Source of the DNA: an uncultured Marvinbryantia sp. | Lineage (GTDB): Bacteria > Bacillota > Clostridia > Lachnospirales > Lachnospiraceae | Assembly: GCA_947630735.1 (NCBI GenBank) | Contig: CANRIR010000002.1 | Coordinates: 1 to 64,000, forward strand | Direction: 5' to 3' | DNA: 64,000 nt | Shown here: piece by piece, positions 34,909-44,778 of the stretch | Numbering within the stretch: the first letter of the stretch is position 1 | How the letters are laid out: every line of letters begins with the position of its first letter | Translations under genes and position numbers: made by a program | The notes under the pieces: model-generated | The model's database searches: none | Seen by the model: only the letters and a program-made list of their open reading frames with translations | What the model was told of the DNA's origin: nothing

Positions 34909-36009
34909 ATGAAAAAGAAAATCGCAGGAATCTGTCTGAGCGCAGGGCTGGCTTTCAGCAGCCTGTTTGCGGCGGCCGCCGGGGCGGAGGACAGCTGGTA
35001 CCAGTACCCCCGCACCGATATCACCCGCGGGAACGCGCAGCTGGAACAGCCAGACGAAAACGGACAGGTGCACAGCTTCCTCACCGGGAAGCTCACGGAC
35101 GAGTCGATCGCGCACACGCGCCCCATGGCCGTGATGATCAACAACATCATCAACGCCATGCCCCAGTCGGGCATTTCCCGGGCGGACGTGGTGTATGAGG
35201 CCCCGGTGGAGGGCGGGATCACGCGTCTTCTGGGCATATTTGAGGATTATGCGGACCTTACGAAGATCGGCCCCGTGAGGAGCTGCCGGGATTATTACGT
35301 GGATTTCGCCGTGGAGTTCGACGCGTTTTACACCCACTACGGCCAGACCGGCTACGCCTATGATCTTCTGAACTCCTCCATGGTGGATAATATCAGCGGA
35401 CTGCAGTACCAGGACGGGATGGGAGAAGTCTACGGGTATACCGGGGAGGATATCTTCTACCGCACGGACGACCGTCCCGCCCCGCACAACGCCTACACCA
35501 GCTACGACCGCCTGCAGACGGCGATCGACCGCAACGGGTACAGCCGGGAATTTGACGACACCTACACAGGCCATTTCCTGTTCGCGCAGGACGGCGAGCG
35601 CGTTTCCTACACGGACGGAACGGCGGACTACATCCGGCCGAGCCTGTACACCAACAACCCGCATTTTGAGTACGACGAGGCTTCCGGCCTTTACAAGCGT
35701 TTCCAGTACGACGGCCCACAGATCGATGAGCTGAACGGAGAGCAGCTCGGCTACACCAATGTGATCATCCAGTACTGCCAGATCCAGCCCTACGATGACA
35801 ACGGCTATCTGAACGTCAACACCAACTCCGGCGGGGAGGCGCTCGTGTTTACCAACGGCACCTACTGCACGGCTACCTGGGTGAAGGATTCGGACTGGGG
35901 CCCCGCGAGATACTACGACGCCAGCGGCAGCGAGATCGCCATCAATCAGGGCAAGACCTGGATCTGTATCGTACAGGACACGAAAAAAGCCGACCTGCTG
36001 ATCGAGTAG
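34909..36009 (+). CDS. Secreted DUF3048 (YerB-like) protein
   Basis: 366 residues with a signal peptide (MKKKIAGICLSAG..., cleavage probably after AAAAGA at about 25) and no lipobox Cys, so it is secreted or loosely wall-bound. DUF3048 signatures: RPMAVMINN, ADVVYEAPVEGGITRLLGIF, GPVRSCRDYY and, near the end, KTWICIVQ. The family is of unknown function; Bacillus YerB is a lipoprotein. A strong AAGGAGGAG site precedes the ATG. It is 28 bp after ybeY. Confidence 0.88.
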   Translation: MKKKIAGICLSAGLAFSSLFAAAAGAEDSWYQYPRTDITRGNAQLEQPDENGQVHSFLTGKLTDESIAHTRPMAVMINNIINAMPQSGISRADVVYEAPVEGGITRLLGIFEDYADLTKIGPVRSCRDYYVDFAVEFDAFYTHYGQTGYAYDLLNSSMVDNISGLQYQDGMGEVYGYTGEDIFYRTDDRPAPHNAYTSYDRLQTAIDRNGYSREFDDTYTGHFLFAQDGERVSYTDGTADYIRPSLYTNNPHFEYDEASGLYKRFQYDGPQIDELNGEQLGYTNVIIQYCQIQPYDDNGYLNVNTNSGGEALVFTNGTYCTATWVKDSDWGPARYYDASGSEIAINQGKTWICIVQDTKKADLLIE

Positions 36010-36034
36010 CGCCGGTCTGGGAGGAAATAAGCAA

Positions 36035-37693
36035 GTGAAAGAAAAAAACAGCAGCTCCAACTTTTTGGTACAGGGGACGATCCTGGCTGTCGCGGCCATC
36101 ATCGCGAAGGTGATCGGCATGGTATACCGCATTCCCTTAAGCCGCATCCTGGGGGACGAGGGGTATGCGTATTACGGGACCGCGAACGAGATCTATATGA
36201 TCCTGCTCATGATCTCCACGTTCAGCCTGCCCCTTGCCGTGTCCAAAATGGTCTCGGAGAAGGTGCATCTGGGCGAGTGGAAAAATTCCCAGCGCATCCT
36301 GCGCTGCGCCATGAAATTTGCCGTCCTGTGCGGAGCCGTGATGTCCATCCTCTGCTTTGCGCTGGCGGATGTGATCACCGGAAATATCATGAAGATCGGA
36401 AACGCGGCCTACGGCCTGCGCGTGCTCTCCCTTGCCATCTTTATCTTTGCCGTGACGGGCGTGCTGCGCGGGTTCTTCCAGGGCCACGGGACCATGGTGC
36501 CCACGGCGACCTCCCAGGTGGTGGAGCAGATCGTGCACGCGGTGGTCTCCATCGTGCTGGCCGTGGTGATGATGAACCGGGCGGCACAGGACGGGGACCG
36601 CTCCCACGCGGCAGCGCTGGGGGCTGCGGGCGCGACCGCCGGGACGGTCTTCGGCGTGCTGGTGGCGCTCATCATGCTGCTGTTCGTCTACGGCCGTTTC
36701 CGCAGGGCATATGCGAAGCGCATAAGGACAGACGAGAAAAAAGAGCTCGACTCGGACAAAATGATCTATACCACCATTTTGCTCACGATCCTGCCCGTGG
36801 TCCTGAGCACTCTGATCTACAACATCAGTCCTTCCCTGGATCAGGGCATCTTCAACAATATCCTGGCCAGACAGGGCTATACGAGCGAACAGTACAACGC
36901 CATCTACGGCATCTATCTGGGGAAATTCCGCGTGCTGATGAACGTGCCCCTTGCGCTGGCATCCAGCCTGGCACCCTCCGTGGTGCCCACGCTGACGGCC
37001 GCCATGGTGGACCGGGATTTCAAGGAGGCGCGCCTGAAGGTGCGCTCCACCATGCGGTACACCATGATCCTCACGATCCCCTGCGCGGTGGGCATGGCCG
37101 CCCTGGCAAAGCCCATCATGGCGCTGGTCTATGACGACTGGCGCATGCTGCCGGCCGGCATCATGCAGGCCGGGGCCCTGATGATCGTCCTGTTCGCCAT
37201 CTCCACCCTCTCCACGGCAGTGCTGCAGGGGATGGGACATATGCGGGAGCCGGTGGTCAATTCGTTCCTGTCGCTGGTGATCCACGTGATCGTGCTGGTC
37301 ATCCTGCTGAAGCAGTTCCGCCTGAACATCTACGGGGTCGTGTACGCAAACACGCTGTTTGCCTTTTTGATCTGCATTTTTAACGGGGTGTCGATCAAGC
37401 GCCATCTGAATTACCGCCAGGAGCTGGGCAAGACGTTTCTGATCCCGCTGATCAGCGCCGCGGTGATGGGGGTGATCGCCTACCTCGTGCATCTGATCTT
37501 TTACAGCCTTCTGCGCATCCCGTTCATTGACTCGGCGTCCAACGCCGTGGCGACGCTGTTTGCCATCGTGGCCGGCGTCCTGGTTTACCTGTTCCTGCTC
37601 ATTAAGCTGCGCGGCATCCGCGAGAGCGAGATCGCGAACCTGCCGAAGGGCGAGCTGATGGTAAGCATCCTGCATAAGATGAAATTTTTATAG
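36035..37693 (+). CDS. MATE/MOP-type lipid-linked oligosaccharide flippase (MurJ/SpoVB-like)
   Basis: 552 residues with about 14 membrane helices and the polysaccharide-biosynthesis family start (GTILAVAAIIAKVIGMVYRIPLSRILGDEG). Relatives include SpoVB and YtgP/MurJ of Bacillus, which move lipid II or other wall precursors across the membrane. Vegetative lipid II flippase and sporulation roles cannot be told apart from sequence. The start is GTG 36035 after GGGAGGAAA. The small proB operon follows closely. Confidence 0.85.
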   Translation: MKEKNSSSNFLVQGTILAVAAIIAKVIGMVYRIPLSRILGDEGYAYYGTANEIYMILLMISTFSLPLAVSKMVSEKVHLGEWKNSQRILRCAMKFAVLCGAVMSILCFALADVITGNIMKIGNAAYGLRVLSLAIFIFAVTGVLRGFFQGHGTMVPTATSQVVEQIVHAVVSIVLAVVMMNRAAQDGDRSHAAALGAAGATAGTVFGVLVALIMLLFVYGRFRRAYAKRIRTDEKKELDSDKMIYTTILLTILPVVLSTLIYNISPSLDQGIFNNILARQGYTSEQYNAIYGIYLGKFRVLMNVPLALASSLAPSVVPTLTAAMVDRDFKEARLKVRSTMRYTMILTIPCAVGMAALAKPIMALVYDDWRMLPAGIMQAGALMIVLFAISTLSTAVLQGMGHMREPVVNSFLSLVIHVIVLVILLKQFRLNIYGVVYANTLFAFLICIFNGVSIKRHLNYRQELGKTFLIPLISAAVMGVIAYLVHLIFYSLLRIPFIDSASNAVATLFAIVAGVLVYLFLLIKLRGIRESEIANLPKGELMVSILHKMKFL

Positions 37694-37702
37694 AAAGCAA
37701 GG

Positions 37703-38569
37703 TTGAAATATTTGAATATCCGTGAGCGCTTCAAAGATAAGCAGAGGATCATCATCAAGATCGGTTCCTCCTCCCTGACCCACGAGACCGGGGCCTTAAA
37801 TCTCACAAAGCTGGAGATCCTGGTGCGGGAGATCTGCGACATCCGCAATATGGGCAAGGAAGTGATCCTGGTCTCCTCCGGGGCGATCGCCGTGGGCAGC
37901 AGCGCCATAGGCATCTCCGGAAAGCCCAAGGAGCTCGAGGTAAAGCAGGCCTGCGCCGCCATCGGGCAGGCGAAGCTGATGATGATCTACCAGAAGCTAT
38001 TTGCCGAGTACGGGCACATGGCGGCACAGATCCTGATCACCAAAAACACCATGACCAACCCGGTGAGCCGCCGCAACGCCTACAACACCTTTCAGGAGCT
38101 TTTGAAGCTGGGCGCGGTGCCCATCGTGAACGAGAACGACACCGTGGCCACCTACGAGATCCAGTTCGGCGACAACGACACGCTGTCGGCCCTGGTGGCC
38201 TCCCTGATCGAGGCGGATCTTCTGATCCTGCTGTCCGACATCGACGGCCTGTTTACCGACGACCCGCACCTGAACCCAAACGCGAAGTTCATCGACGTGG
38301 TGGAGGAGCTGGACGAGAATCTGCTGCACATGGGCAAATCCACCAGCAGCAGCGACGTGGGGACCGGGGGCATGAGCGCGAAGCTCTCCGCGGCGAAGAT
38401 CGCCACCACCTCCGGGGCCGACATGGTCATCGCGAACGGGGAGGATTTCCACGTGATCCATAAGATCATGCAGGGGCAGAGCTATGGGACGGTCTTCACG
38501 GGCAGAAAGGACCACAGCTTTTCGCTGGTCGACTATCTGCGCTCCATCAACCACAGAGAGGAAAAATAG
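37703..38569 (+). CDS. proB: Glutamate 5-kinase, short form without PUA domain
   Basis: About 286-288 residues, amino-acid kinase fold only: RIIIKIGSSSLT at the start, VSSGAIAVG, PIVNENDTVA and GTGGMSAKLSAA. The C-terminal PUA domain of the ~370-residue enterobacterial enzyme is missing. It phosphorylates glutamate for proline synthesis. The start is TTG: 37703 or 37712, the latter eight bases after AAGGTTG. DUF896 and fthC genes separate it from proA in one operon. Confidence 0.93.
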   Translation: MKYLNIRERFKDKQRIIIKIGSSSLTHETGALNLTKLEILVREICDIRNMGKEVILVSSGAIAVGSSAIGISGKPKELEVKQACAAIGQAKLMMIYQKLFAEYGHMAAQILITKNTMTNPVSRRNAYNTFQELLKLGAVPIVNENDTVATYEIQFGDNDTLSALVASLIEADLLILLSDIDGLFTDDPHLNPNAKFIDVVEELDENLLHMGKSTSSSDVGTGGMSAKLSAAKIATTSGADMVIANGEDFHVIHKIMQGQSYGTVFTGRKDHSFSLVDYLRSINHREEK

Positions 38570-38571
38570 AC

Positions 38572-38808
38572 ATGGGCATAACGGAAGCGCAGATCGCGCG
38601 CATCAATGAGCTGGCCAGAAGGGCGAAGGCGGAGGGGCTGACGGACGAGGAGCGCATGGAGCAGGCGCATCTTCGCCAGGAATACATCGCCGCCCTGCGC
38701 AGGAACCTGCGCGGACAGCTGGACAATATCGATATCCGCGAGCCGGACGGCTCCATCACGAACCTGGGCGAGAAATACGGGAAAAGGACGGATCATGGAC
38801 AAAGCTGA
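38572..38808 (+). CDS. DUF896 small protein (YnzC-like)
   Basis: 78 residues: EAQIARINELARRAKAEGLT, EERMEQAHLRQEYI and LRGQLDNIDIREPDG, the DUF896 pattern of a short helical cytoplasmic protein; function unknown. It begins 2 bp after proB, and its 3' end overlaps fthC by 14 bp, so it is translated within the proBA operon. Confidence 0.88.
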   Translation: MGITEAQIARINELARRAKAEGLTDEERMEQAHLRQEYIAALRRNLRGQLDNIDIREPDGSITNLGEKYGKRTDHGQS

Positions 38809-39343
38809 GATCAGAAAAACGATCTACCGCCGCCGGGCGGAAAACGGGGGGACACTTCTTCCAGACAGCCGGATCATATGCGAAAAAGTAATGCAGACGC
38901 GGGAATTTCAGAGCGCGTCTGCCATTTATGTGTATATGGACTGTAAGGGGGAGGTCTCTGTGCGGCCCCTGCTGGAGGCCGCCTGGAAGCTCGGGAAAAA
39001 GACCGCCGCACCGCGGGTCACGGGCCCGGGGGAGATGAGATATTATTATATTTCCTCCTACGGCGACGTTGCGCCGGGCTATTACAACATCCCGGAGCCG
39101 ACGACAGGCCGGGAGGCCGCGGACGAGGACGCGCTCCTCATCATGCCCGGGGTGGCGTTTGATCCCATGCGGCACCGCTGCGGCTACGGGCAGGGCTTCT
39201 ACGACCGCTATCTGGCGGCGCACACGCAGCACCCAACCATCGCGCTGGCCTTCTCGTTCCAGATCCTGGAGGAGGTGCCGGCGGACAGCAACGACATCCG
39301 GCCGGATATGGTGGTCACAGAGAAGGAGGTATATCTGGCATGA
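38795..39343 (+). CDS. fthC: 5-formyltetrahydrofolate cyclo-ligase
   Basis: 182 residues; the ATP/folate site motif [22 protein letters not shown] (about 123-144), given in part as [13 protein letters not shown], is diagnostic. It turns 5-formyl-THF back to 5,10-methenyl-THF, linking to the C1 operon at the left end of the window. It overlaps DUF896 upstream and proA downstream (ATGA), so the operon mixes proline and folate enzymes. Confidence 0.93.
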   Translation: MDKAEIRKTIYRRRAENGGTLLPDSRIICEKVMQTREFQSASAIYVYMDCKGEVSVRPLLEAAWKLGKKTAAPRVTGPGEMRYYYISSYGDVAPGYYNIPEPTTGREAADEDALLIMPGVAFDPMRHRCGYGQGFYDRYLAAHTQHPTIALAFSFQILEEVPADSNDIRPDMVVTEKEVYLA

Positions 39344-40587
39344 CAGATCTGATACAGATTGGAAAACAGGCGAAGGAGACGGAGCCGGTGCTCCGCGTTC
39401 TGCCGTCGGCAGACAAAAACGAGGCGCTGCTTACTGCCGCCGCGCTGCTTGAGGACAGGGAGGAGGCGCTTCTTGCCGCCAATGAACAGGACATCCGGGC
39501 GGCGGAGGCAAACGGCATGAAGCCGGGCATGGTGGACCGCCTGCGGCTCACGAAAGAGCGCATCGGCGGCATGGCGGAGGGGCTTCGCCAGATCGCCGCC
39601 TTGGACGACCCCATCGGCGAGGTGACCGGCATGAAGAGACGCCCCAACGGGCTTCTGATCGGGCAGCAGCGGGTTCCCCTGGGCGTGATCGGCATTATCT
39701 ACGAATCCCGCCCCAATGTGACGGCGGACGCCTTCGGGCTCTGCTTTAAGACGGGGAACGCCGTCATCCTGAAAGGGGGAAGCGACGCCTTAAATTCCAA
39801 CAGGGCCATTGTGGGCATCCTGCGGGAGGCGCTTGCGTCCCGCGGCGTCACCGGGGACGCGGTGCAGCTGATCGAGGACACCAGCCGGGAGACCACCGCG
39901 CGGTTTATGAAAATGAACGAGTATGTGGACGTGCTGATCCCCAGAGGGGGAGCGGGCCTGATCCGCGCCGTGGTGAACGGCAGCACCATCCCGGTCATCG
40001 AGACGGGCACGGGGAACTGCCACATCTATGTGGACGAGAGCGCGGACATCCAGATGGCCGTGGATATTATTTTCAACGCCAAGACCCAGCGCATCGGGGT
40101 GTGCAACGCCTGCGAATCCCTGGTGGTGCACGAGAACATCCGCGAGCGTCTGCTGCCGAAACTCCAGGAAAGGCTCTCCCAAAAGCAGGTGGAGCTGCGC
40201 GGGGACGAGGCCGTGCGGCGCACCATCCCCGGCGTGAAGGAGGCCACGGAGGAGGACTGGGGGACGGAGTACCTGGACTACATCCTCTCCATCAAGACCG
40301 TCGCCTCCCTGGACGAGGCCATCGCCCACATCAACCGCTACAACACCGGGCACTCCGAGGCGATCATCACGCAGGACTACGCGCACGCGCAGCGCTTTTT
40401 GAACGAGATCGACGCGGCCGCCGTCTATGTGAACGCCTCCACCAGATTTACGGACGGGTTTGAGTTCGGCTTCGGCGCGGAGATCGGCATCAGCACGCAG
40501 AAGCTCCACGCAAGGGGACCCATGGGCCTGCTTGCCCTGACGTCGTCCAAATACATCATCTACGGAAACGGGCAGGTGCGCCCGTAG
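39340..40587 (+). CDS. proA: Glutamate-5-semialdehyde dehydrogenase
   Basis: 415 residues of the aldehyde dehydrogenase superfamily: [16 protein letters not shown], catalytic Cys in [12 protein letters not shown] (about residue 256) and the C-terminal [13 protein letters not shown]. It reduces glutamyl phosphate to glutamate semialdehyde for proline. Translationally coupled to fthC. Gene order proB-DUF896-fthC-proA implies joint expression. Confidence 0.95.
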   Translation: MTDLIQIGKQAKETEPVLRVLPSADKNEALLTAAALLEDREEALLAANEQDIRAAEANGMKPGMVDRLRLTKERIGGMAEGLRQIAALDDPIGEVTGMKRRPNGLLIGQQRVPLGVIGIIYESRPNVTADAFGLCFKTGNAVILKGGSDALNSNRAIVGILREALASRGVTGDAVQLIEDTSRETTARFMKMNEYVDVLIPRGGAGLIRAVVNGSTIPVIETGTGNCHIYVDESADIQMAVDIIFNAKTQRIGVCNACESLVVHENIRERLLPKLQERLSQKQVELRGDEAVRRTIPGVKEATEEDWGTEYLDYILSIKTVASLDEAIAHINRYNTGHSEAIITQDYAHAQRFLNEIDAAAVYVNASTRFTDGFEFGFGAEIGISTQKLHARGPMGLLALTSSKYIIYGNGQVRP

Positions 40588-40616
40588 CGCGGCCACACGC
40601 TCTCGAAAGGAACATT

Positions 40617-42062
40617 ATGAACGCAAACATCGATTTTGACCGGATCGACCTTGATCTTCCCGCACCGGAAAAGGAGCCGGACCGGCAGTATTACTTCATC
40701 GCGAAGTGCCGCCGCCTGGTGGAGGATTTCAAGCGGGAAAACGGGCGCGCGCCTGCGGCGTGCGTCTTTAACATGGGCTGCCAGATGAACGCCCGGGACA
40801 GCGAAAAGCTGTCCGGCATCCTAGAGCAGACGGGCTATGAGCTGACCCAGAGCGAGGACGCGGACTTTGTGATCTACAACACCTGCACCGTGCGGGAGAA
40901 CGCGAACCTGAAGGTTTACGGGAGGCTGGGCGTTTTAAAGACGAAAAAGCAGAAAAACCCGCGGATGCGCATCGCCCTGTGCGGCTGCATGATGCAGGAG
41001 CCCCAGGTGGTGGAGAAGATCCGAAAGAGCTACGGCTTTGTGGACCTTATTTTCGGCACGCACAATATCTATAAATTCGCGGAGCTTCTGTACGCCTGCC
41101 TGTGCGGCGGGGACATGGTGGTGGATATCTGGAAAGATACCGACCGGATTGTGGAAAACCTTCCCGTGGAGCGCAAATATTTTTTCAAGTCCGGCGTGAA
41201 CATCATGTTCGGCTGCAACAATTTCTGCAGCTACTGCATCGTGCCCTATGTGCGCGGCAGGGAGCGCAGCCGCGAGCCGCGCGAGATCCTGCGGGAGATC
41301 GAGCGCCTGGTGGACGACGGCGTGGCGGAGGTCATGCTGCTGGGCCAGAACGTCAATTCCTACGGCAGGAACCTGGACGAGCCCGTCACGTTCGCGCAGC
41401 TTCTGCGTGAGGTGGAAAAGATCCCGGGGCTTGCGCGCATCCGCTTTATGACGTCCCACCCGAAGGATCTGTCGGACGAGCTCATCGAGACGATAGCAAA
41501 TTCCCAGAAGATCTGTCCCCACATACACCTGCCTCTGCAGTCCGGGAGCAGCCGCATCTTAAAGATCATGAACCGGCATTACACAAAGGAGCAGTATCTG
41601 ACCCTTGTGGAGAAGCTGCGGGCGGCCGTGCCGGACATCTCCCTGACCACCGATATTATCGTGGGCTTCCCGGGTGAGACCGAGGAGGATTTCGAGGAGA
41701 CGCTGGACGTGGTGCGAAAGGCGCGCTTCGACAGTGCGTTTACGTTCATCTATTCCAGGCGCACGGGCACGCCCGCCGCGTCCATGGAGGACCAGGTGCC
41801 GCAGGACGTGGTCAAGGACCGTTTTGACCGGCTCCTTGCTGAGGTGCAGCGGATCGCGAAGGAGACTTCCGCCAGGTTTACCGGGCAGGTCCTCCCGGTG
41901 CTGGTGGAGGAGATCAACGCCCAGGACAGTGCGCTCGTCACCGGGAGGCTCGCCAGCAATCTTCTGGTGCATTTCCCGGGGGACGCCTCCCTCATCGGGA
42001 AGATCGTGGATGTGGAGCTGACGGAGTGCAAAGGATTTTACTATCTGGGAAACGTAAGATAA
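40617..42062 (+). CDS. miaB: tRNA-2-methylthio-N6-dimethylallyladenosine synthase
   Basis: 481 residues: an N-terminal MTTase domain with three cluster Cys (FNMGCQMNARD, NTCTVRENA, LCGCMMQE), radical-SAM motif CNNFCSYCIVPYVRG (about 200) and a C-terminal TRAM domain. It adds a methylthio group to i6A37 in tRNAs, after MiaA, whose gene lies downstream in the same cluster. AAAGGA precedes the ATG. mutS follows after 13 bp. Confidence 0.95.
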   Translation: MNANIDFDRIDLDLPAPEKEPDRQYYFIAKCRRLVEDFKRENGRAPAACVFNMGCQMNARDSEKLSGILEQTGYELTQSEDADFVIYNTCTVRENANLKVYGRLGVLKTKKQKNPRMRIALCGCMMQEPQVVEKIRKSYGFVDLIFGTHNIYKFAELLYACLCGGDMVVDIWKDTDRIVENLPVERKYFFKSGVNIMFGCNNFCSYCIVPYVRGRERSREPREILREIERLVDDGVAEVMLLGQNVNSYGRNLDEPVTFAQLLREVEKIPGLARIRFMTSHPKDLSDELIETIANSQKICPHIHLPLQSGSSRILKIMNRHYTKEQYLTLVEKLRAAVPDISLTTDIIVGFPGETEEDFEETLDVVRKARFDSAFTFIYSRRTGTPAASMEDQVPQDVVKDRFDRLLAEVQRIAKETSARFTGQVLPVLVEEINAQDSALVTGRLASNLLVHFPGDASLIGKIVDVELTECKGFYYLGNVR

Positions 42063-42075
42063 GTGAGGGTTTATC

Positions 42076-44718
42076 GTGGAACAGTTAACACCGATGATGC
42101 AGCAGTACATGGAGACGAAAAAAAATTACCCGGACTGTATCTTGTTTTACCGTCTGGGCGATTTTTATGAGATGTTTTTCGACGACGCGCTGGTGGCGTC
42201 GAAGGAGCTGGAGATCACGCTGACGGGAAAGAGCTGCGGCCAGGAGGAGCGCGCGCCCATGTGCGGCGTCCCCTTCCACGCGGTGGACAGCTATCTGAAC
42301 AAGCTGGTCTCTAAGGGATATAAGGTGGCCATCTGCGAGCAGATGGAGGACCCGAAGCTCGCCAAGGGCATTGTGAAGCGCGATGTGGTGCGCATCGTGA
42401 CGCCAGGCACCAACCTGAACACCATGGCTTTGGATGAGACGCGGAACAATTATCTGATGTGCGTGGTCTGCACGTCGGACCGGTTCGGCGTCTCCGTGGC
42501 GGACATCTCCACCGGGGCTTATCTGGTGACCGAGCTGGACTCCGTGCGCAAGCTCACGGACGAGATCTACAAATATTCCCCCACGGAGATCATCTGCAGC
42601 CAGGCGCTTCTAATGAGCGGCGTGGAGCTGGACGAGCTGAAGGAAAAGCTCCACATCACGGTCTATACGCTGGAGGACTGGTATTTTGACGACGACCTGT
42701 GCCGCCGCGCCCTGACGGAGCATTTCCGCACGGCGAACCTGGACGGCCTGGGCCTTGCGGACTACGACTGCGGGGCCATCGCGGCGGGGGCGCTTCTGCA
42801 GTACCTCATGGAGACGCAGAAGACCTCCATCTCGAACCTGACGCAGATCACGCCCTATGTGAGCGGGAGATACATGGTGCTGGACAGCTTTACCAGGCGC
42901 AACCTGGAGCTGATGGAGACCCTGCGGGAGAAGCAGAAGAGAGGCTCCCTGCTCTGGGTGCTGGACAAGACCAAAACTGCCATGGGCGCGCGCATGCTGC
43001 GCAGCTTTCTGGAGCAGCCCCTCATCGACATCGACGAGATCGAGCGGCGGCAGGACGCCGTGGAGGAGCTGGGCCAGAACGCCATCGCGCGGGAGGAGAT
43101 CCGCGAGTACCTAAACCCGGTGTACGACCTGGAGCGCCTCATCAGCAAGATCAGCTACCAGACGGCGAACCCCAGGGATCTTATCGCGTTTCAGAGCTCC
43201 CTGTCCATGCTCCCCCACATCAAATACATCCTGGGGGATTTTAAGAGCGAGCTTTTACAGACGATCCGGGCGGACATCGACGACCTCTCGGATCTGTGCG
43301 ATCTGATCGGCCGCGCCATTGCGGAGGATCCACCCATCTCCATCCGGGACGGCAGCATCATCAAAGACGGCTTCCACGAGGAAGTGGACAACCTGCGCAA
43401 GGCCAAGACCGAGGGCAAAAACTGGCTGGCCGAGCTGGAGGCGAAGGAGCGGGAGAAGACCGGCATCCGCGGGCTGAAGGTCAAGTACAACCGCGTGTTC
43501 GGCTACTATCTGGAAGTGACCAACTCCTACAAAGACCAGGTGCCGGACTATTATATGCGCAAGCAGACGCTGGCCAACGCGGAGCGCTACATAACCCCGG
43601 AGCTGAAAAAGCTGGAGGACGACATCCTGGGCGCGGAGGACCGCCTGATCTCGCTGGAGTACGAGCTGTTCTGCCAGGTGCGCGACCGGATCGCGGGGGA
43701 GATCCTGCGCATCCAGCAGACCGCGAAGGCCGTGGCGGGCATCGATGTGTTCGCGTCCCTGTCCCTGGTGGCGGAGCAGAACAACTATGTGCGGCCGAAG
43801 ATGAACGGCCGGGGCCTGATCCAGATCCGGGACGGGCGGCACCCCGTTGTGGAAAAGATGATCACCAACGACCTGTTCATCGCCAACGACACCCTGCTGG
43901 ACAACCACAAGAACCGCGTCTCCATCATCACAGGTCCCAATATGGCCGGGAAATCCACCTACATGCGCCAGACGGCGCTGATCGTCCTGATGGCCCAGAT
44001 CGGCTCCTTCGTGCCGGCGTCGGAGGCGAAGATCGGCATTGTGGACCGCATCTTTACGCGCGTGGGCGCTTCGGACGACCTGGCCTCCGGGCAGAGCACC
44101 TTCATGGTGGAGATGACGGAGGTGGCCAACATTCTGCGGAACGCCACGGCGGACAGCCTGCTGATCCTGGACGAGATTGGGCGCGGCACCAGCACGTTCG
44201 ACGGCCTGAGCATCGCCTGGGCCGTGGTGGAGCACATCAGCAACCCGAAGCTCCTCGGGGCGAAGACCCTGTTCGCCACACACTACCACGAGCTGACGGA
44301 GCTGGAGGGCAAGCTCTCCTCCGTGAACAACTACTGCATCGCCGTGAAGGAGCGGGGCGACGACATCGTCTTTCTGCGCAAGATCGTAAAAGGCGGCGCG
44401 GACAAGAGCTACGGCATCCAGGTGGCGAAACTGGCCGGCGTGCCGGACAGCGTCATCGAGCGGGCCAAGGAGCTGGTGCAGGAGCTCTCGGAGGCGGACA
44501 TCACGGAGACGGTGCACGAGGCGAAGACGGAGAGTGCGCCAAAGCAAAAGCAGAAGAAATATGACCAGGTGGATCTGGAACAGATGACCTTGTTTGACAC
44601 GGTAAAGGACGAGGATGTGTTAAAGGAGCTGCGGGAGATCGAGATCTCCACCTTAACGCCCCTTGAGGCCCTAAACGTGCTCAACCGTCTGCAGAGCCGC
44701 CTGAAGAACAGATGGTAA
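42076..44718 (+). CDS. mutS: DNA mismatch-recognition ATPase MutS
   Basis: 880 residues: mismatch-binding FYEMFFDDA (about residue 35), connector, lever and clamp domains, then the ATPase with Walker A GPNMAGKSTYMRQ, Walker B LILDEIGRGTS and the TH..H motif FATHYHEL; a helix-turn-helix dimer end completes it. It binds base mismatches and recruits MutL, encoded next. The start is GTG with GAGGG upstream. Full length, no oddity. Confidence 0.97.
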   Translation: MEQLTPMMQQYMETKKNYPDCILFYRLGDFYEMFFDDALVASKELEITLTGKSCGQEERAPMCGVPFHAVDSYLNKLVSKGYKVAICEQMEDPKLAKGIVKRDVVRIVTPGTNLNTMALDETRNNYLMCVVCTSDRFGVSVADISTGAYLVTELDSVRKLTDEIYKYSPTEIICSQALLMSGVELDELKEKLHITVYTLEDWYFDDDLCRRALTEHFRTANLDGLGLADYDCGAIAAGALLQYLMETQKTSISNLTQITPYVSGRYMVLDSFTRRNLELMETLREKQKRGSLLWVLDKTKTAMGARMLRSFLEQPLIDIDEIERRQDAVEELGQNAIAREEIREYLNPVYDLERLISKISYQTANPRDLIAFQSSLSMLPHIKYILGDFKSELLQTIRADIDDLSDLCDLIGRAIAEDPPISIRDGSIIKDGFHEEVDNLRKAKTEGKNWLAELEAKEREKTGIRGLKVKYNRVFGYYLEVTNSYKDQVPDYYMRKQTLANAERYITPELKKLEDDILGAEDRLISLEYELFCQVRDRIAGEILRIQQTAKAVAGIDVFASLSLVAEQNNYVRPKMNGRGLIQIRDGRHPVVEKMITNDLFIANDTLLDNHKNRVSIITGPNMAGKSTYMRQTALIVLMAQIGSFVPASEAKIGIVDRIFTRVGASDDLASGQSTFMVEMTEVANILRNATADSLLILDEIGRGTSTFDGLSIAWAVVEHISNPKLLGAKTLFATHYHELTELEGKLSSVNNYCIAVKERGDDIVFLRKIVKGGADKSYGIQVAKLAGVPDSVIERAKELVQELSEADITETVHEAKTESAPKQKQKKYDQVDLEQMTLFDTVKDEDVLKELREIEISTLTPLEALNVLNRLQSRLKNRW

Positions 44719-44778
44719 GCCGTTTCGGGGCGGACAAAGGATCCGGCCTCATCGGCGGGAAACGGGGGAACAAAAACC

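Noticed and set aside
36137-37675. 512-codon minus-strand frame opposite the flippase gene
   Set aside because: His/Gln/Asp-rich translation typical of the reverse complement of membrane-protein codons.
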